A DNA stretch of 64,000 nt from Oryzias latipes (taxonomy: Eukaryota > Chordata > Actinopteri > Beloniformes > Adrianichthyidae). Position 1 is the stretch's first letter, and every line of letters begins with the position of its first letter. Under the pieces are notes generated by a model. It was given only the letters and a program-made list of their open reading frames with translations. It did not search any database and had not been told where the DNA came from. The position numbers and the translations under genes were made by a program. Location: positions 11,220,586-11,284,585 of the forward strand of contig NC_019860.2 in NCBI RefSeq assembly GCF_002234675.1. Direction: 5' to 3'. Below, one piece after another: positions 1-12,100 of the stretch.

Positions 1-57
1 ATTGTGTCCACTCTGTCCTAAACTCTTGTAAGAAAACAGTAAATGCCACACGCTCAC

Positions 58-2108
58 CTCTAAGATCATCTGCGCTGTTAGACTGTCTCTTCCCACGAAT
101 GAAGCGCAGTCCCTGCTGGGGCTTTTGGGTAGTGTAGTGAACGGCCCACTTACTATCTCCATCCCCTGCAGCACAAAGAAAAAGAAAGAGAGAGCTTGGT
201 GTGAGGCTTCTTTCTTGTTTCAGCAAATTCACTCACAGAGTGGGGAGCAGTGATGAGGAGGGGGCTGCAGCACTCAGCACATCTGAAGGTGACCGCGGCT
301 CCAAACTCAAACAAACAGCTGTCTGATTAACCATGAGTGCTGCATCTAAAGGTGACAGTAAAGTCTCAGTTTTATGCTCTTTTGAGCAGAAAATTATTCA
401 AATGAACACAAAAAATGACTATAAACAAGCAATAAAATAGAAACTCAAACATTTTGGGGGGTTCTACGTGCTAATTATTTTTAATTAAACTCAAAATTAA
501 AACAAAAAAGCATTCATTATTAATAATTCATAAAATAGTGTTTAGCCTCAAATACAAAGGGTCATTTTTAAAATAAATATATCCCCCATTTACACAATGA
601 ATATTTAATATAACTGCAGCTGTAACAACATCTTTTATCATTGGTCTTTAAACAAAAACCATCAGTTTCCAAAGAGGCTTTGAATGTTACAAAAAATCAA
701 TTAGAAGAATTCTTCAAAAAGATATCAGGATTCAGGGAAACAAGAAGATATAGGAACCCAATTATTTCACAAGACACTTCATAAAGCTTCACTGGTACCA
801 AAGACAAATTCTCAGTCAGGGCACACTAATCCAACTTTAAATATTTATGAAGAAGTCAGCAAAACTGCACAATAAAACCGGTCAAAATGGCTGTAAGAGT
901 TCCGGAGATCAAGATAACTCGTCATTTACCCTCTTCAGATTCCTCCTAACTATTTTCTGATTCTTCGGGCTAAGATGTTTGTTGATCTTGTGTCAACAAA
1001 CACAAAATTTGGAAGCCTAAAGCTACGTTCACATTGCCCTGGGCAATGTCCATTCAAGTGACCACTTTTAATGAAAAGTCTATGTAAATATGCATAAATG
1101 CTCGTAAACGCATTGATTTGGGTTCCGCGTTCAAAATGTTTGTGTTCATGCGTAGCCTCTCAAGTTTTTACGAATATTTTTGGGCTATATGCAGAATACA
1201 CGCGGTTGACATTTGAACCAGGTCAAACTTTGACCAATCAGGGACTTATATTTGGTAGTGATGCATGGATTTGGTTTATGTTGTGAACCAAGACATGTTG
1301 GCAACCCTGTCGACATCTGGATGTGTTTTTCAAATAAAGATAAACCAAGGCCACTCTCCTAACATGATGGTAGGTAATCCATAGTCGCCATCACAAAGTC
1401 GCTAACAATCAACCAAACCGTTTCCATTTCGTGCCCAAATCAGGAGATTTGCACCGCTTTGGCATTTTGCACCAAGCCTTTTCCAACTGTAGGTGGCAGT
1501 CAAGCGTTAGTAAACAGTAGAAAAAAAGAACACGAAGAAGAAGCACCTTCCTGCTTGTCCAGTGTGAACATCATGGGCTAAACACACCTTCATGAACATG
1601 CGCTCTCAAATGCATGCTGTATACGTAGCTTCACAGTAATTTTAAGTCATTAGCAATGGCCGAAAAAACCTTTGAGGAGGTCTTATAGGGGTTATTTCAA
1701 AAGTTCTTGAAGGGTTAGGTGATCAGAAGTGTAGGAAGAAGAACCATTAAGAATGTTCCATCAGTCTTTAGTGGTTCGCTTGTTTCAAGGGTTTTTGTGA
1801 AAGCTCCAGAGACTCTGGATTCAATGAAAAAATTGAAGTTTCTCTGAGGTCCCAATGACAAATCAGACCCCTTTAAACAAACCAGGAGAACTTGGCTTCA
1901 AACAAGAGGATGGTACTGGAATCCTTAGTTGAGTCAATGACTTGCAGAGAAACTGCTGACCTGAAGTGTGGCCAATCAGAAAGCCAGATTTTTATGGGTC
2001 ATGTTCAGGCAGCTGGTGATCGTTTGATTAATTGATAAATCTGCACTCACCTGAAGTCTTCCTGAGGTACCTGAGGACAGATTTAATCGCCGCTCCGATC
2101 AGAACCAT
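58..2108 (-). CDS. Unidentified gene, 5' coding part, runs off left edge
   Basis: Two exons joined in phase are visible on the minus strand. The first coding exon is 2108-2051: ATG, 19 codons plus 1 nt, ending at a GTGAGT donor. It encodes MVLIGAAIKSVLRYLRKTS. The second is 165-58, 108 nt, between a pyrimidine-rich acceptor ending TGCAG and a GTGAGC donor. It encodes a hydrophilic segment containing DGDSKWAVHYTTQKPQQG and GKRQSNSADD. The frame stays open upstream of the ATG to about 2225, over a Cys-rich hydrophobic stretch with no ATG, so I chose 2108; this upstream part could be translated from a non-ATG codon but more likely is 5' UTR. The rest of the gene lies left of the window. I do not recognise the family. 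A small membrane-associated or secreted-pathway protein is possible but unproven. Confidence 0.45.
1027..1569. mobile_element. Dispersed TIR element, GTTCACA family, copy 1
   Basis: The stretch begins GTTCACATTG and ends CAGTGTGAAC, which are inverted complements apart from one base. The interior shares phrases such as TTTGACCAATC and GGATTTGGTAGTGA with 4986-5650, about 58200-58550 and about 62270-62470. No coding capacity is visible, so this is best read as a non-autonomous DNA transposon (MITE-like). The superfamily is not assigned because I see no clear target-site duplication. Confidence 0.5.
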
Positions 2109-2225
2109 GACGACGACACAGCTGCACAGACTCACACACAGTGGTGAGGCTGCAGTGAAAAGAGCCGAGCAACAGCAGCAATGCAGCTTGACTCGCTGCG
2201 ACGCTGCTCTCCTCCCACTCTCCAC

Positions 2226-4980
2226 CTACACTTACCCCCCCCCCCCCCCCCCCGTCACTTTCCCCACTCTCTTTCTTTTTTTTACCTCATCCATACACCA
2301 ACACACACACACACAGTCTCACACAAGTCCTGTTGGCAGCACGCCAGCACACGTATGTGCCTTTCATCAGTGTCACCAGGTGATGAAGGTCACCTGCTAG
2401 TGCGGCATACGCCGACACACAAGCGCGTTTGCTTTGAGGATGCATAGTACAGCACTTCTCTGTGTTTTGGTGTGTGTCTGTGAGCTGATCAGCCTGCAGT
2501 GATTGAAGCCAACAACACATTCACCTGCAGGGCGCATTCGGAAACAGATGAGTCAAGAAACAAAAACCGCACAGGGTCTTTTTCAGGGTCTTCCTAATTG
2601 GTGCAGCAGATGTTTGAGTTTTCGCCTGTTTTTTGCATCGTTTTAGTTAAGTTTTTGTATTTTTGCTGCATTCTTGCAATAAAGTCAGTTGCATTTTTTT
2701 TATTGTCAGAGATAATAAAATTAATTTTATTTCTGTATTACGGAAGACAAGAACGGCCTACATTGTTTACCAGCACTTATTCTTGTTTTCTCCTGATAAC
2801 ACGTTTCGTGATAATGAAGGCTAGAATTTTTCATTTATCTACAATCTGCAGCAAAATAAGGTACTTTGTCAGAAAAAATGTTTAACACCAGAAGAACTGA
2901 TCAATTTATAACTGAGTACTTTAATTGTGGTCTAACTCAGGTGAGGATTATGCTGATGTTATGAGTCATAAACAACGTCCAAATCAGTCATCCTTACTTG
3001 GGGAGAAGGTTGGCCAGGCGACGACTGCGCAGGCAGCTGCAGTTCAGCGATCCTGCAATTGTTGTCATTTTTATCAGTGACCAGATGAATGGGTCAGGCC
3101 GTCTATACAGTTACAGAATGATGCATGACAGATTTTTCCATGTCTACAATCAGATATACAGTGATCACCATGAAAAATCTAGTGTTTTTGTCCTAACAAG
3201 AAACAACATCTCGTGGTCTTGCTATAGACAAAAAATTGTTTTCTCGTGACAACAAGATAGTTGATGTCGTTATCACGAGAAAATGGTGGCAAAAAGAAAG
3301 GTAGTTGTCATTATCACTGGAAAACAGGGGAAAAGAAGAAAGGTAGATGTCATGATGACAAAAAGACAATGATGTTATCACGAAAAAATAAGGGGGAAAA
3401 AATAAATGTATATGTCCTCATCACTAGAAAATTATGACAAAATGGTCTAGAAAACCCCCCCCTCGCTACTATGTATTTACTTTTTCGTCAATTGCTATGT
3501 TTTTCAATTATCTTTTATTTTATCTTTCATAAATTATTATTGTTTTGTCTCTTTAACAACTTTTCCTGAGTCTTTGTTTCTTCTTCACATCATTTTCTAG
3601 TTTTTTTTCTTCTGACATTTTTTTGCCACGTTGCTTTTTTCTTGTCTGTTCTTTCAGACAGAGCTTCAGAAGGATCTCCTCAACTCCAAAGACTCCACTG
3701 TAAATCTATCTTTGATCAACACATTCTTCAAGCTCTACATAAGTTATTTCTCCACTGAGCTCCATGTGCCCGATAACTCTCTGGATGGAGTTCGTCTTCA
3801 TCACCTTCATCTTCAGTCACAAAATGGGGCAGTTCCAGTCTGGAAGTGTGCCGATTATGTGGGACAGAAGGAGCAGCTAATTACCGTCTTTAAGGCTGAC
3901 AGCCCTGCTGTCTGTTCCTCATCTCCCCACTGTTTTTAATTAGTTTCATTAATTAGACTCTAAATGGGCCACGTTATCATTATGTCACATTGTTATATAA
4001 AGTCCCAATAGATTTAAATCTAGACTGTCGCTGCTGGCCAATCAAAGAATAGATGGGGCGGGGCCTCCCATGCGCCAACAACAGTAAAAATATTTCAGAA
4101 ATGTGATATTTAAGCGGTTCCAAGTCCAGATCCAGGTGTGGTTTACCTGGATTATGTGGAAGTGAAGCAAACAGGTGCCGCAGCCATAAGGAGTATTCAT
4201 CTGTTCTTGCCAGAATTAGCCGAACGTGTGGAGCAGCAACTAATCTCTACACACACACACACACCAAGGAGATTATACACTCAGGGGAGGTCATTAAACA
4301 AGAGCGCAGAGTTGTTTGAAAGTAACAGACGAGCAAAGCTGTGATGCATTATTGATTAGCGTGTGTGCATCAGCGGGTGTGAGCAGTGTCAGATCACATC
4401 TGCAAACATTGAGCTGGAATCTTTTATCCATGTTTACAATGACTTTGCAGACATAGAAATGGATTTCTGAAAGCCAAAGTACCAGGATTGCGTCATAGAG
4501 ATTCCTAATGTGATCAATAAAATCAGCGCTCTTTTTGCTAAATTAATAATTTAAAGGCTGCATGTGACAAACATAGGCAGACTATAGGAAACAGATTGAT
4601 ATCATTCCCAATCTGCATGGCCATTTCAATACCTATCCTGACCGTACTACTTTAAATATATCTGCTGTCAACGTGCCTTATTGGGGGCCGCATGGTCCAA
4701 ACACAAGTAACTTTACAACTTTACAATATATCATATATAAGGTTGTTCATAACGGTATATGTCCAAACAATGGTCGGCAGGATTAGAAATGTTTGCAGAA
4801 AAAAAAAAACACTTGGCAGACTGTATTGATTTAGTATCATCGAGGAAAGTCAGGTACCTTTGATTAGAACTTAAAGTGGTTATTTATGGGAAAATACCGT
4901 AGAAGCAATTTTGATCATATTGATTATCATATTGATTATCAAGAGAATTAAGGACAAAAAAACACGTTTTAATTGTTGAC
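2226..4980. other. Spacer without a recognised gene
   Basis: The stretch holds a poly-C run at about 2237-2253, a short CA repeat near 2300, an AT-rich part from 2600 to 2900 and the degenerate tandem repeat listed separately. A 102-codon plus-strand frame at 3631-3939 follows a TTTCAG acceptor-like site and looks less AT-rich than its surroundings, but it matches no family I know. I do not call it a gene. Confidence 0.5.
3180..3440. repeat. Degenerate tandem repeat with ATCACGAGAAAA core
   Basis: The phrase TTATCAC(G/T)(A/G)GAAAA recurs several times (near 3269, 3312, 3374 and 3420). It alternates with AAGAAAGGTAG(T/A)TGTCAT at intervals of about 40-60 bp. Copies are imperfect. No protein is encoded. 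Confidence 0.5.
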
Positions 4981-4985
4981 AGATT

Positions 4986-5650
4986 GTTCACATTGCCTTT
5001 GTTCACACCTGATCAAGCAACATCTTTCAATTTGAAGTCTATGTAAAAGTAAATGATTGTATATATGCTTTTTGGGCCTCTGCGTTCAAACTCTCGCTAC
5101 GCCAATTTGTAACCCTTGTGCTATCCTAGGCACTTTAACATTGGGAGTTGGGTCATCTAGACCCACTAAACAGTGCTCTGAACCTTTTTTCTTCAATGAT
5201 TTGTGATCTTCACTGGTGTCCATGGATTACATAAAATCTTTCACCCTGTATCCACCTTTTTCATGGTAAGGAGAACACGTCAACATAAGGGTAGAGTCAT
5301 CTAAGATAACACAAGGGTTAAGACCATTTTGTGGACCCTACATAAAAAACCACGTTGAACTTTGACCAATCGGGAACTCGGATTTGGTAGTGACGTATGG
5401 ATGACATCCCTTTCAATTCACGGAAGTACCAACTGTTTGAAATTTGATCTTGAAGGAGAAATCAATAATTTCAGTTTATGTCCTGTTGGAATTCTATGAT
5501 ACTAAGTCTTTCCAAAATCGAAATAGAGCTGTGAAAGAAAAAGCCTGGAGAAAATTTAATCAAATTTGAATCACTTCGACATTTCGCACTAAGCCTCTTC
5601 CAACTGTAGGTAAATGCGCTAGTCTCGGGTAGTGACAGTCCAGTGTGAAC
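4986..5650. mobile_element. Dispersed TIR element, GTTCACA family, copy 2, interrupted
   Basis: It starts GTTCACATTG and ends CAGTGTGAAC like the copy at 1027-1569, with the same internal phrases (TTTGACCAATCGGGAACTCGG, GTGACGTATGGATG). It is longer because a 211-bp second MITE (5110-5320) sits inside it. Without that insert it is about 454 bp. Confidence 0.5.
5110..5320. mobile_element. TA-flanked MITE (ACCCTTGTGCTATC), copy 1, nested
   Basis: TA followed by ACCCTTGTGCTATC at one end matches the inverted complement at the other end (ATAACACAAGGGT then TA, one mismatch). Three related copies lie at 55455-55665, 55663-55848 and 56133-56343. Two of these are also 211 bp. The TA flanks fit a Tc1/mariner-type insertion. 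It is inserted inside the element at 4986-5650. Confidence 0.7.
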
Positions 5651-6840
5651 ACTAAATGTAAAAAGCATGTTCTCAAACATGCATCACATGATCGCTCAAG
5701 TCCTTTTCATACAACGAACAAAAAAACACCTTATCAATACTTATATTTAGTTGTTGTTACAAGCACACAATTACACATAATTATTTTGTTTGTTGGAACA
5801 ACTACATAGAAGGAGCACAAAATAAAATCTGGATAAATCTCAATGCTATCCCTCGTTTAGTATGTCCACATACTTTTTGTCAGGAGAAAAGGATACAAGT
5901 CAAACTGTTTCAAACCAAACAGTTCAAACCCAAACCTGATCATCCCACTGAAGTTAACAATGGCTTCAAATTGAAACTATAACTCTTCAACTCACTTGAA
6001 TCTGAAAACACAGCAACCAGCAACGCTTGGAGCCTCGTGAGTGAAAAAAAGGTAACCTTGATGTCAACAAATCACGAGTCTACCGCCTTTGTATAAATCT
6101 ATGCAGTCTAGTTTATGCTTTCATGGCGTTGTGAATCTGGCAAAAAAAAACAGCAGGAACTATGACCCATTTAACAAGGAAGATGTCACCGGTGATACCT
6201 GAATAACTCATGCTCTTTGACAAGCCGTAATTTTTCGATCATTTACCCAATCAACGTGAATCAGCTGATTCTGGCGCAGAAAAAAGCAGCTTTGGACTGA
6301 TATGCAACACTATATGCAACGGAAAGACTATCACTGTGAAACTGCTGTTCACTGCGACAGAATCAGCTGATTTAGGTTACTATGTAAACACTAGAGCTAA
6401 AACTCCGATGTCAAAGGGGTTAAGGATTGACACTGATAATTCAATTGTGCTAATGTTCTGATTTACTGGTCTATAGCTACTGTCCTTGACATTTTTACAG
6501 CCCAAAAACATTTGTAATATTAGGATTAGAACATCCAGCATCCAGGTTCAACAAATCAGAATGAAACTCGTCAAAGTGTCAAAAGTATTCGGTACCAAAG
6601 ACTTAAAATTTGTCCATATGGACAATGAAGGAGCCGTATCGGCAACACCAAACCAAGACATCCAAATTCCAACATTTTTATGACTTGTTTTGCCAGCAAA
6701 AGAAAAAAAAATGACAAAAGATGTTGACGTGTCTAAATAAGCTGAGATGAAGAGATAAAAATACTATTCTTGTAAAGCAAACATGACCATTAGGAAGGCA
6801 GTTCTCAAAGATACAGATACTTGCAACAATAACTACATAT
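5651..6840. other. Spacer without a recognised gene
   Basis: AT-rich sequence. I see no splice-bounded exon, long frame or repeat boundary here that I can defend. Confidence 0.5.
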
Positions 6841-6843
6841 CAC

Positions 6844-7530
6844 TCAAAACTGAGCTATACCTTTATGAAGAAGGGGTGTGGTTTGCAAGGGTTGCTGCTT
6901 GGAGCCCCTCCCACGACGGGATTTGAAGGCGAAGAATTTCGTCTTGCGATTCCTGGTGGGCTGATAATGGTACTGCGGAGGTACCTGCGGCTCTTTCAGA
7001 GGGTTTGCACTGTTACGATAGGAGGGCACGGGCAAGAGGTAGCTAGGTATTGTGACAGGTTGGGAGGTAAATGAGCAAGTTTGGTGCCGATGGTTGAGGA
7101 TCGGGTAGGATGTGTGCTGCCCCACAGTCGGCGGGAACGGTTGATTGGGTTTTTCTTGAGCTTCCGGAGCATGAAAGAGTTTCCCCTGTACTTCAGGGGT
7201 GACAGAAGGATGAATGTGGGGGCGTGGTGGGAGGTGCCAGGGGTTGTTGCCCAGACACTGAAGATTAGCTGTAGGGAGTTTTCTGTCGCCCAAGGTGGAC
7301 CTCGGCCTGCAGCCACCTTTTGCATTTATCGCCAAGATGGCGTCATGTTGCTGGTAGATTTTGGCGCTTAGCAGGCGCCGCCTTAGACTTCCTTCTGTTT
7401 TTGGCTGCAGAACGGGCATCTTGCGTGGAAGGAGCTCATCTCTTTCTTCATCAGGACCTCCATTCCAACAGTGGGATTTCACGCTAGGCCCCGCCCCCTC
7501 CCCACTGAGACACTCTACATAGGAAATCAT
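6844..7530 (-). CDS. Candidate coding exon or intronless gene, unidentified
   Basis: A 228-codon frame opens with ATG directly after an in-frame TAG and ends at TGA. The predicted protein is basic and rich in Pro, Gln, His and Arg, with LRRRLLSAKIYQQHDAILA near residue 50, a Pro/His-rich middle and a basic end (KSRRGRGSK). It is clearly less AT-rich than flanking DNA, which argues against a chance frame. The edges also look like splice sites: TCTCTAGACCAG just before the ATG, and AAAG followed by GTATAG near 6868. It could therefore be an internal exon of about 665 bp in a longer minus-strand gene, perhaps the one at the left edge. No domain is recognised. It could also be a processed gene copy. 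Confidence 0.35.
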   Translation of the reverse strand: MISYVECLSGEGAGPSVKSHCWNGGPDEERDELLPRKMPVLQPKTEGSLRRRLLSAKIYQQHDAILAINAKGGCRPRSTLGDRKLPTANLQCLGNNPWHLPPRPHIHPSVTPEVQGKLFHAPEAQEKPNQPFPPTVGQHTSYPILNHRHQTCSFTSQPVTIPSYLLPVPSYRNSANPLKEPQVPPQYHYQPTRNRKTKFFAFKSRRGRGSKQQPLQTTPLLHKGIAQF

Positions 7531-8581
7531 CCTGGTCTAGAGACTTACTAGCTAAAGGATGAATGTCCGTGCATTTTAAAGCTAGAAATCAACTTCCAGA
7601 ACATTACCTTACCATAATAGGAAGTTTGAACTTTCAGAATAAATACTAATGAGCCAGTTTGATTTTAAACCCACAACAATAAAACATTAAGAGACCTCCA
7701 TAAATGTCCAAAGAAAACTGTTTCTTCAAAGAAAATTTAGCTAAGGTAAAATAATTTGTTTTGCATTCAAAGTTTTGCATTCAAAGTAAAAAAAAAAAGC
7801 ATGTTTAAAAAAAGTAAAGAATAAAAGCTTTCTCTTCAGTCTTGTAGAGTTAAAGCAGGCTTTAATCCTTGGAAAATCTTCACAAAAAAGTTATTTCAAA
7901 GCAAAATTTTCCATCCATCGTAGTTAAAAGCACGAAAAAGCATCCTTAAACATCCACTTGTCGGAATAAAATCAGGGGCTTGACGTTTCTGGCAGAAAAA
8001 TCCGGTAGGTCTTTGAAGCTTTTTTTTATTTCAAGACCAGGAAGATCCCCCACTTCTCCGTCTTGGACAAACTCCACTGTCGTACTTTAATCATGTGTTT
8101 TCTTCAGATGTGTTGACGGTATACTGCTCTGCTTTATCTCCTCCCTCTGACTCTAATCTACTAACAAGGATTATCCAGGCCTGCAGATGGCCTGTGTGAT
8201 GCAGGTTTTTCCCCAGCACTGACACCACATGTTACTTGTTGCTGTGTTACTGTTTCCCATCTGGACCTCAAGACCCAGAGCTGTGCAAGCACTACTGTAG
8301 CTGCATGCTTCAAAGTTTCGTTTTTTTTTGTTTTTTTGGGGGGGGATAAAAACACATCACTCTTTGCTCTGCAGAACATGTTTAAACATTAATTAATCCT
8401 CCGCTAAAAAGAACCACAGAGTGAAAGGACAGCGACTGAGTAATTGCATTAGAGCTTATTAAAAGCTTCTTGGAGAAATTTGAGATATTTCGAAAAAGAA
8501 AAAGTGCTCGAGGCGTTGATTTTGTATGTGGATGTGTGCATAGAGTACATTTCTGGATAAAAAGCCAAACAAGACTGAATC

Positions 8582-9176
8582 CTTAAAGACCCACTATGAT
8601 GCAAAAATGATGTTTTTTGGTGTTTTATTGTGTTCCTGTGGCATTTTTCTCATGATTTAGGACATGTAAGTATAAAGAAAATGAAGCCTTAAATTGCATT
8701 TCTGAGTATTTTTTATTCAAATCATTGTGAATCGGGAGCAGATGAAAAAAATTGTTAGAAGGAAATTGTATTTATGACATAGAAAATACCCTGGCAGACA
8801 CTTTTTTTGCTACATTCTGATGCACACGACAAGATCCTTGTACAACTTTGTTTTCCTTATTGTAGCTGGCATTTGACCCAAAACTGTATGGCTTGTTAGC
8901 TCCAATGCTGCTCACAATTTCTGTTGCAGGTTGGAGGTGTGAGGGGGCTGTAAGATAGCCAGATATATGATAGGAAATGAGGGCAGACTTACTCCACACC
9001 AACAATTCCTCCAATAGAGGTTCATTTCTAATCAACGAATGCCACTCTGCAGAAACTATGTCCTAGAAAACTATTCTGTTTTTTTACCGAGGTTTAAAAT
9101 GGCATCATCATAATTTAAAAATCACTGGGAACACTTAGAAAATAGATCAAGAGATGATCGTAGTGAGACTTTAAAG
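8582..9176. mobile_element. TTAAAGACCCACT-family palindromic element, copy a
   Basis: It starts CTTAAAGACCCACT and ends with the decayed complement AGTGAGACTTTAAAG. Inside are the family phrases GTGGCATTTTTCTCATGA, AAATTGCATTTCTGAGTATTT and TTGTGAATCGGGAGCAGATG. No coding capacity. Confidence 0.6.
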
Positions 9177-12100
9177 CCAATAAGATAGACAAACTAAATT
9201 CAAATAAAGTTGTCTCTATATCAAACCAGTGGAAAATGACCTTAAAAATGTACAAATTGCACGAAAAGCAAGCAAAAGCACAAACAAAAAAAACAATAAA
9301 AAGACAGAATATTAAAAAAAAAAACTTTTAACAAACCAAAACCAAAACCAAAAATAAAATAAAAAGTGACCAAAAATAGGCAAGACCTAGACAAGTTTAA
9401 ACATTATTCAACTGTAAAGTTAAAAAAGAAAAAAACATGACTATAAAAGGCTTATTTTATGCTTTTGGCAAGTAATTGGGAAAAAAAAGATTAAAAGTTG
9501 ACATATAAATTCTTCCGATTCCTAGAATGAGTTCTGATCCTTGGAAAAGTTCATGATGGTTTTAGTGAACTTTTTACATGAGAATGAAAAATGTAAATTT
9601 GACGTCTTTCCATGTCACTGGTGACTAACACACGGTTTTACGTGCCGCAATCAGATCCCCTCGGAACCAAAACCGCTTTCTGAGTAAAGACGAAGATCAG
9701 CATGGTGCCTCAGAGTCACATTCCTCTTATTATTAACCGACTAACTTTCTGGAGTCACAGGTCACCCGCCTCGTGACTGACAGAGAGAAACACTTTAAAT
9801 GGAGGGAAGCTTCTTAACTCTCCTGGTGCTGCTGGGTCTCTTCCATCATTTGGATTCTCTGTTTTGACACTTTCACGAGTTTTAGTGATTAAAAATCTTG
9901 TGGTCTGTCATAAAAATGACTGCTGAAGGCAAACTTTCATCACAGATGGACTGATAATGTAGTCATTTAGTTCAGGTAAAGTCAATTCTGAGCCTCAGAA
10001 TCACATTTTTTCTGAATTAACTTCAGATGTTTTCATGAAATAATGAGTATTCTTACCTCAGTGAAATTTGATGAATTTACGAGCTTATGGGGCTCACTTT
10101 AAAAAGAATCAAAGCTCAAAAAATGCTGCTTCTTTTGAGTTTAACCTGTCTTGTTGCACTATATATGACCACCCAGAACCACAGGAGAACCTGCAAAAGG
10201 ACTACTAATACTAGTAGTCCAGCGGTTTCACATAGGAATACTAATTTCGGACATCAAATAAAAATATCCAGATGTAAAATGATAATAGTGAAGGATTTAA
10301 ATGATTTGCAAAAACATATAAAATAAATTAATATATACTATATGAAAATAGGTTTCAATTAATACTTTTAAATACACAATTGGAAGCTAAACAACTGCAA
10401 AAGCGTGAAATCCCATGACAAATGGCTGCAAATGGCCATGAAGATACTAAAGATAACATTAGCAGGAAACAAGACAAACACAAATAATACGAATACTTCA
10501 TAGAATATATATAATATCTCATGAAAGATAATTAAAAATTCACATGTTATAACCCAATTCAAAAAATTCAAACTCAGTTCTACTTAAAAGACAACAGTTA
10601 TTGATTAAAATACTAAAAAAAAAGTTCCTTTTAATCAACCAAATTAGACTACAATGTGAACAAAAACTAATTCCAGCTGCATTTTTTCAAAGCAAAAATT
10701 AAACCAACACCAAGTGACAAAAATATGTACGAAAAACTATTAGGAAGCTGCACAGCAATTAAAATTGAACACAAAATGATCCAAAGTTAACAAAAAACTT
10801 TTTTTTTAAAGGACCAAATATTAATGAGAATATGTGTGAGAATGACAAAAAAAATGAAAAATTCATAGAATAGCTTATGAAAGATAATAAAACCCACAAT
10901 TTATACCCTAATTGAAAGAAGAAAAATTATTTTCTTCTTCAAATAAAAAAAGAATCGAACAGCTATAGAGGAAAAACAACTACAAAGAAGAGCACCTTTT
11001 AATTAGCAAAAATGGACTAAAATGAGAGCAAATAGTAACTCATGTGTCAATGTTTTTAATAGTTTTTAAAATAGGAACAAAGCCTAGAATAGGAACAAAA
11101 CCCTATTATGAAGTTGCACAATAATTAAAAATTTCAAACAAAAAAGACCAAATATTAATGAAAATAATTGAACAAACAAGACAAACACAATGATGACAAA
11201 TTACATAGAATAGCTCAAAAAGAAAAGAAAAATCCACATCCAATACCCTTTTTTTTAAAGAAAAAATCAGTTCTAATAAAAAAGAAAAAAAATAATCAAA
11301 AAAGACACAAAGGAAAAATTGTGAAGAGAAAACTACAATTAAAGCACCATATCCTCTTGAGAACAGGGCTTTTGTTTGATATGCCTTCTTTTATTTCGTA
11401 GTCACAGGGCCGCTGGTAATCAGAATTAACTACATTAGTAATAAAACCCACAGTGTGATGTCCTCTATGTGGACACCAGGTCTCAAGAGGTTAATTAATG
11501 AACCAAAATAGACTATAATGAGTAAAAAAAGCTAACTCACATGGCAGTGTTTTTAAAAGTAATAATTAAACCAACACCAAGACTCTAGAATATGTTTAAA
11601 AAACTATTAGGAAGATGCACAGAAACTCAAAAGTAACACAAAAAGACCACATGTTGAAAACTGTTCAAAAAATGATCAAATATTGATTGGAATAATAAAC
11701 CAGCTGCAGATAAAACAGACACAAAACAACACAAAAGCCCGTCAGCCTGTTGCACTCAGATGAATAGATGATTAGTGAAGCGCTTGTACTGAACTAAACA
11801 CACAAGTTTCAGTGTAAACAAACTTATTTCTTTGGGTCTTGCAGGCTTTTCTGCCTCCATCATGAGTGAGCCACCACGTCTTCACTGTGTATGTGTGTTT
11901 GTGTGTTCCAGAGGCTGAACAGCTGTGTTTTAGGGGCTCAATGGGATGTTTCAGCCTGTCTCGACAGGCCAGCAGCTATTAACACAAACACAGATGCACA
12001 CATGTCAAAGTCAAGAACGCACACGTCTCCTGACCAACAACGCTTGACATGAGCCAAGGCAGCGCTGCTTACATGTTCTCTTACGCACCACTGCAGCAGC

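Noticed and set aside
3631-3939. 102-codon ORF with an acceptor-like start
   Set aside because: No donor, no partner exon in phase and no recognised family; left as an unexplained, less AT-rich patch.
7081-7371. 96-codon plus-strand ORF
   Set aside because: Antisense to the longer 228-codon frame. Composition and splice-like edges favour the minus strand.
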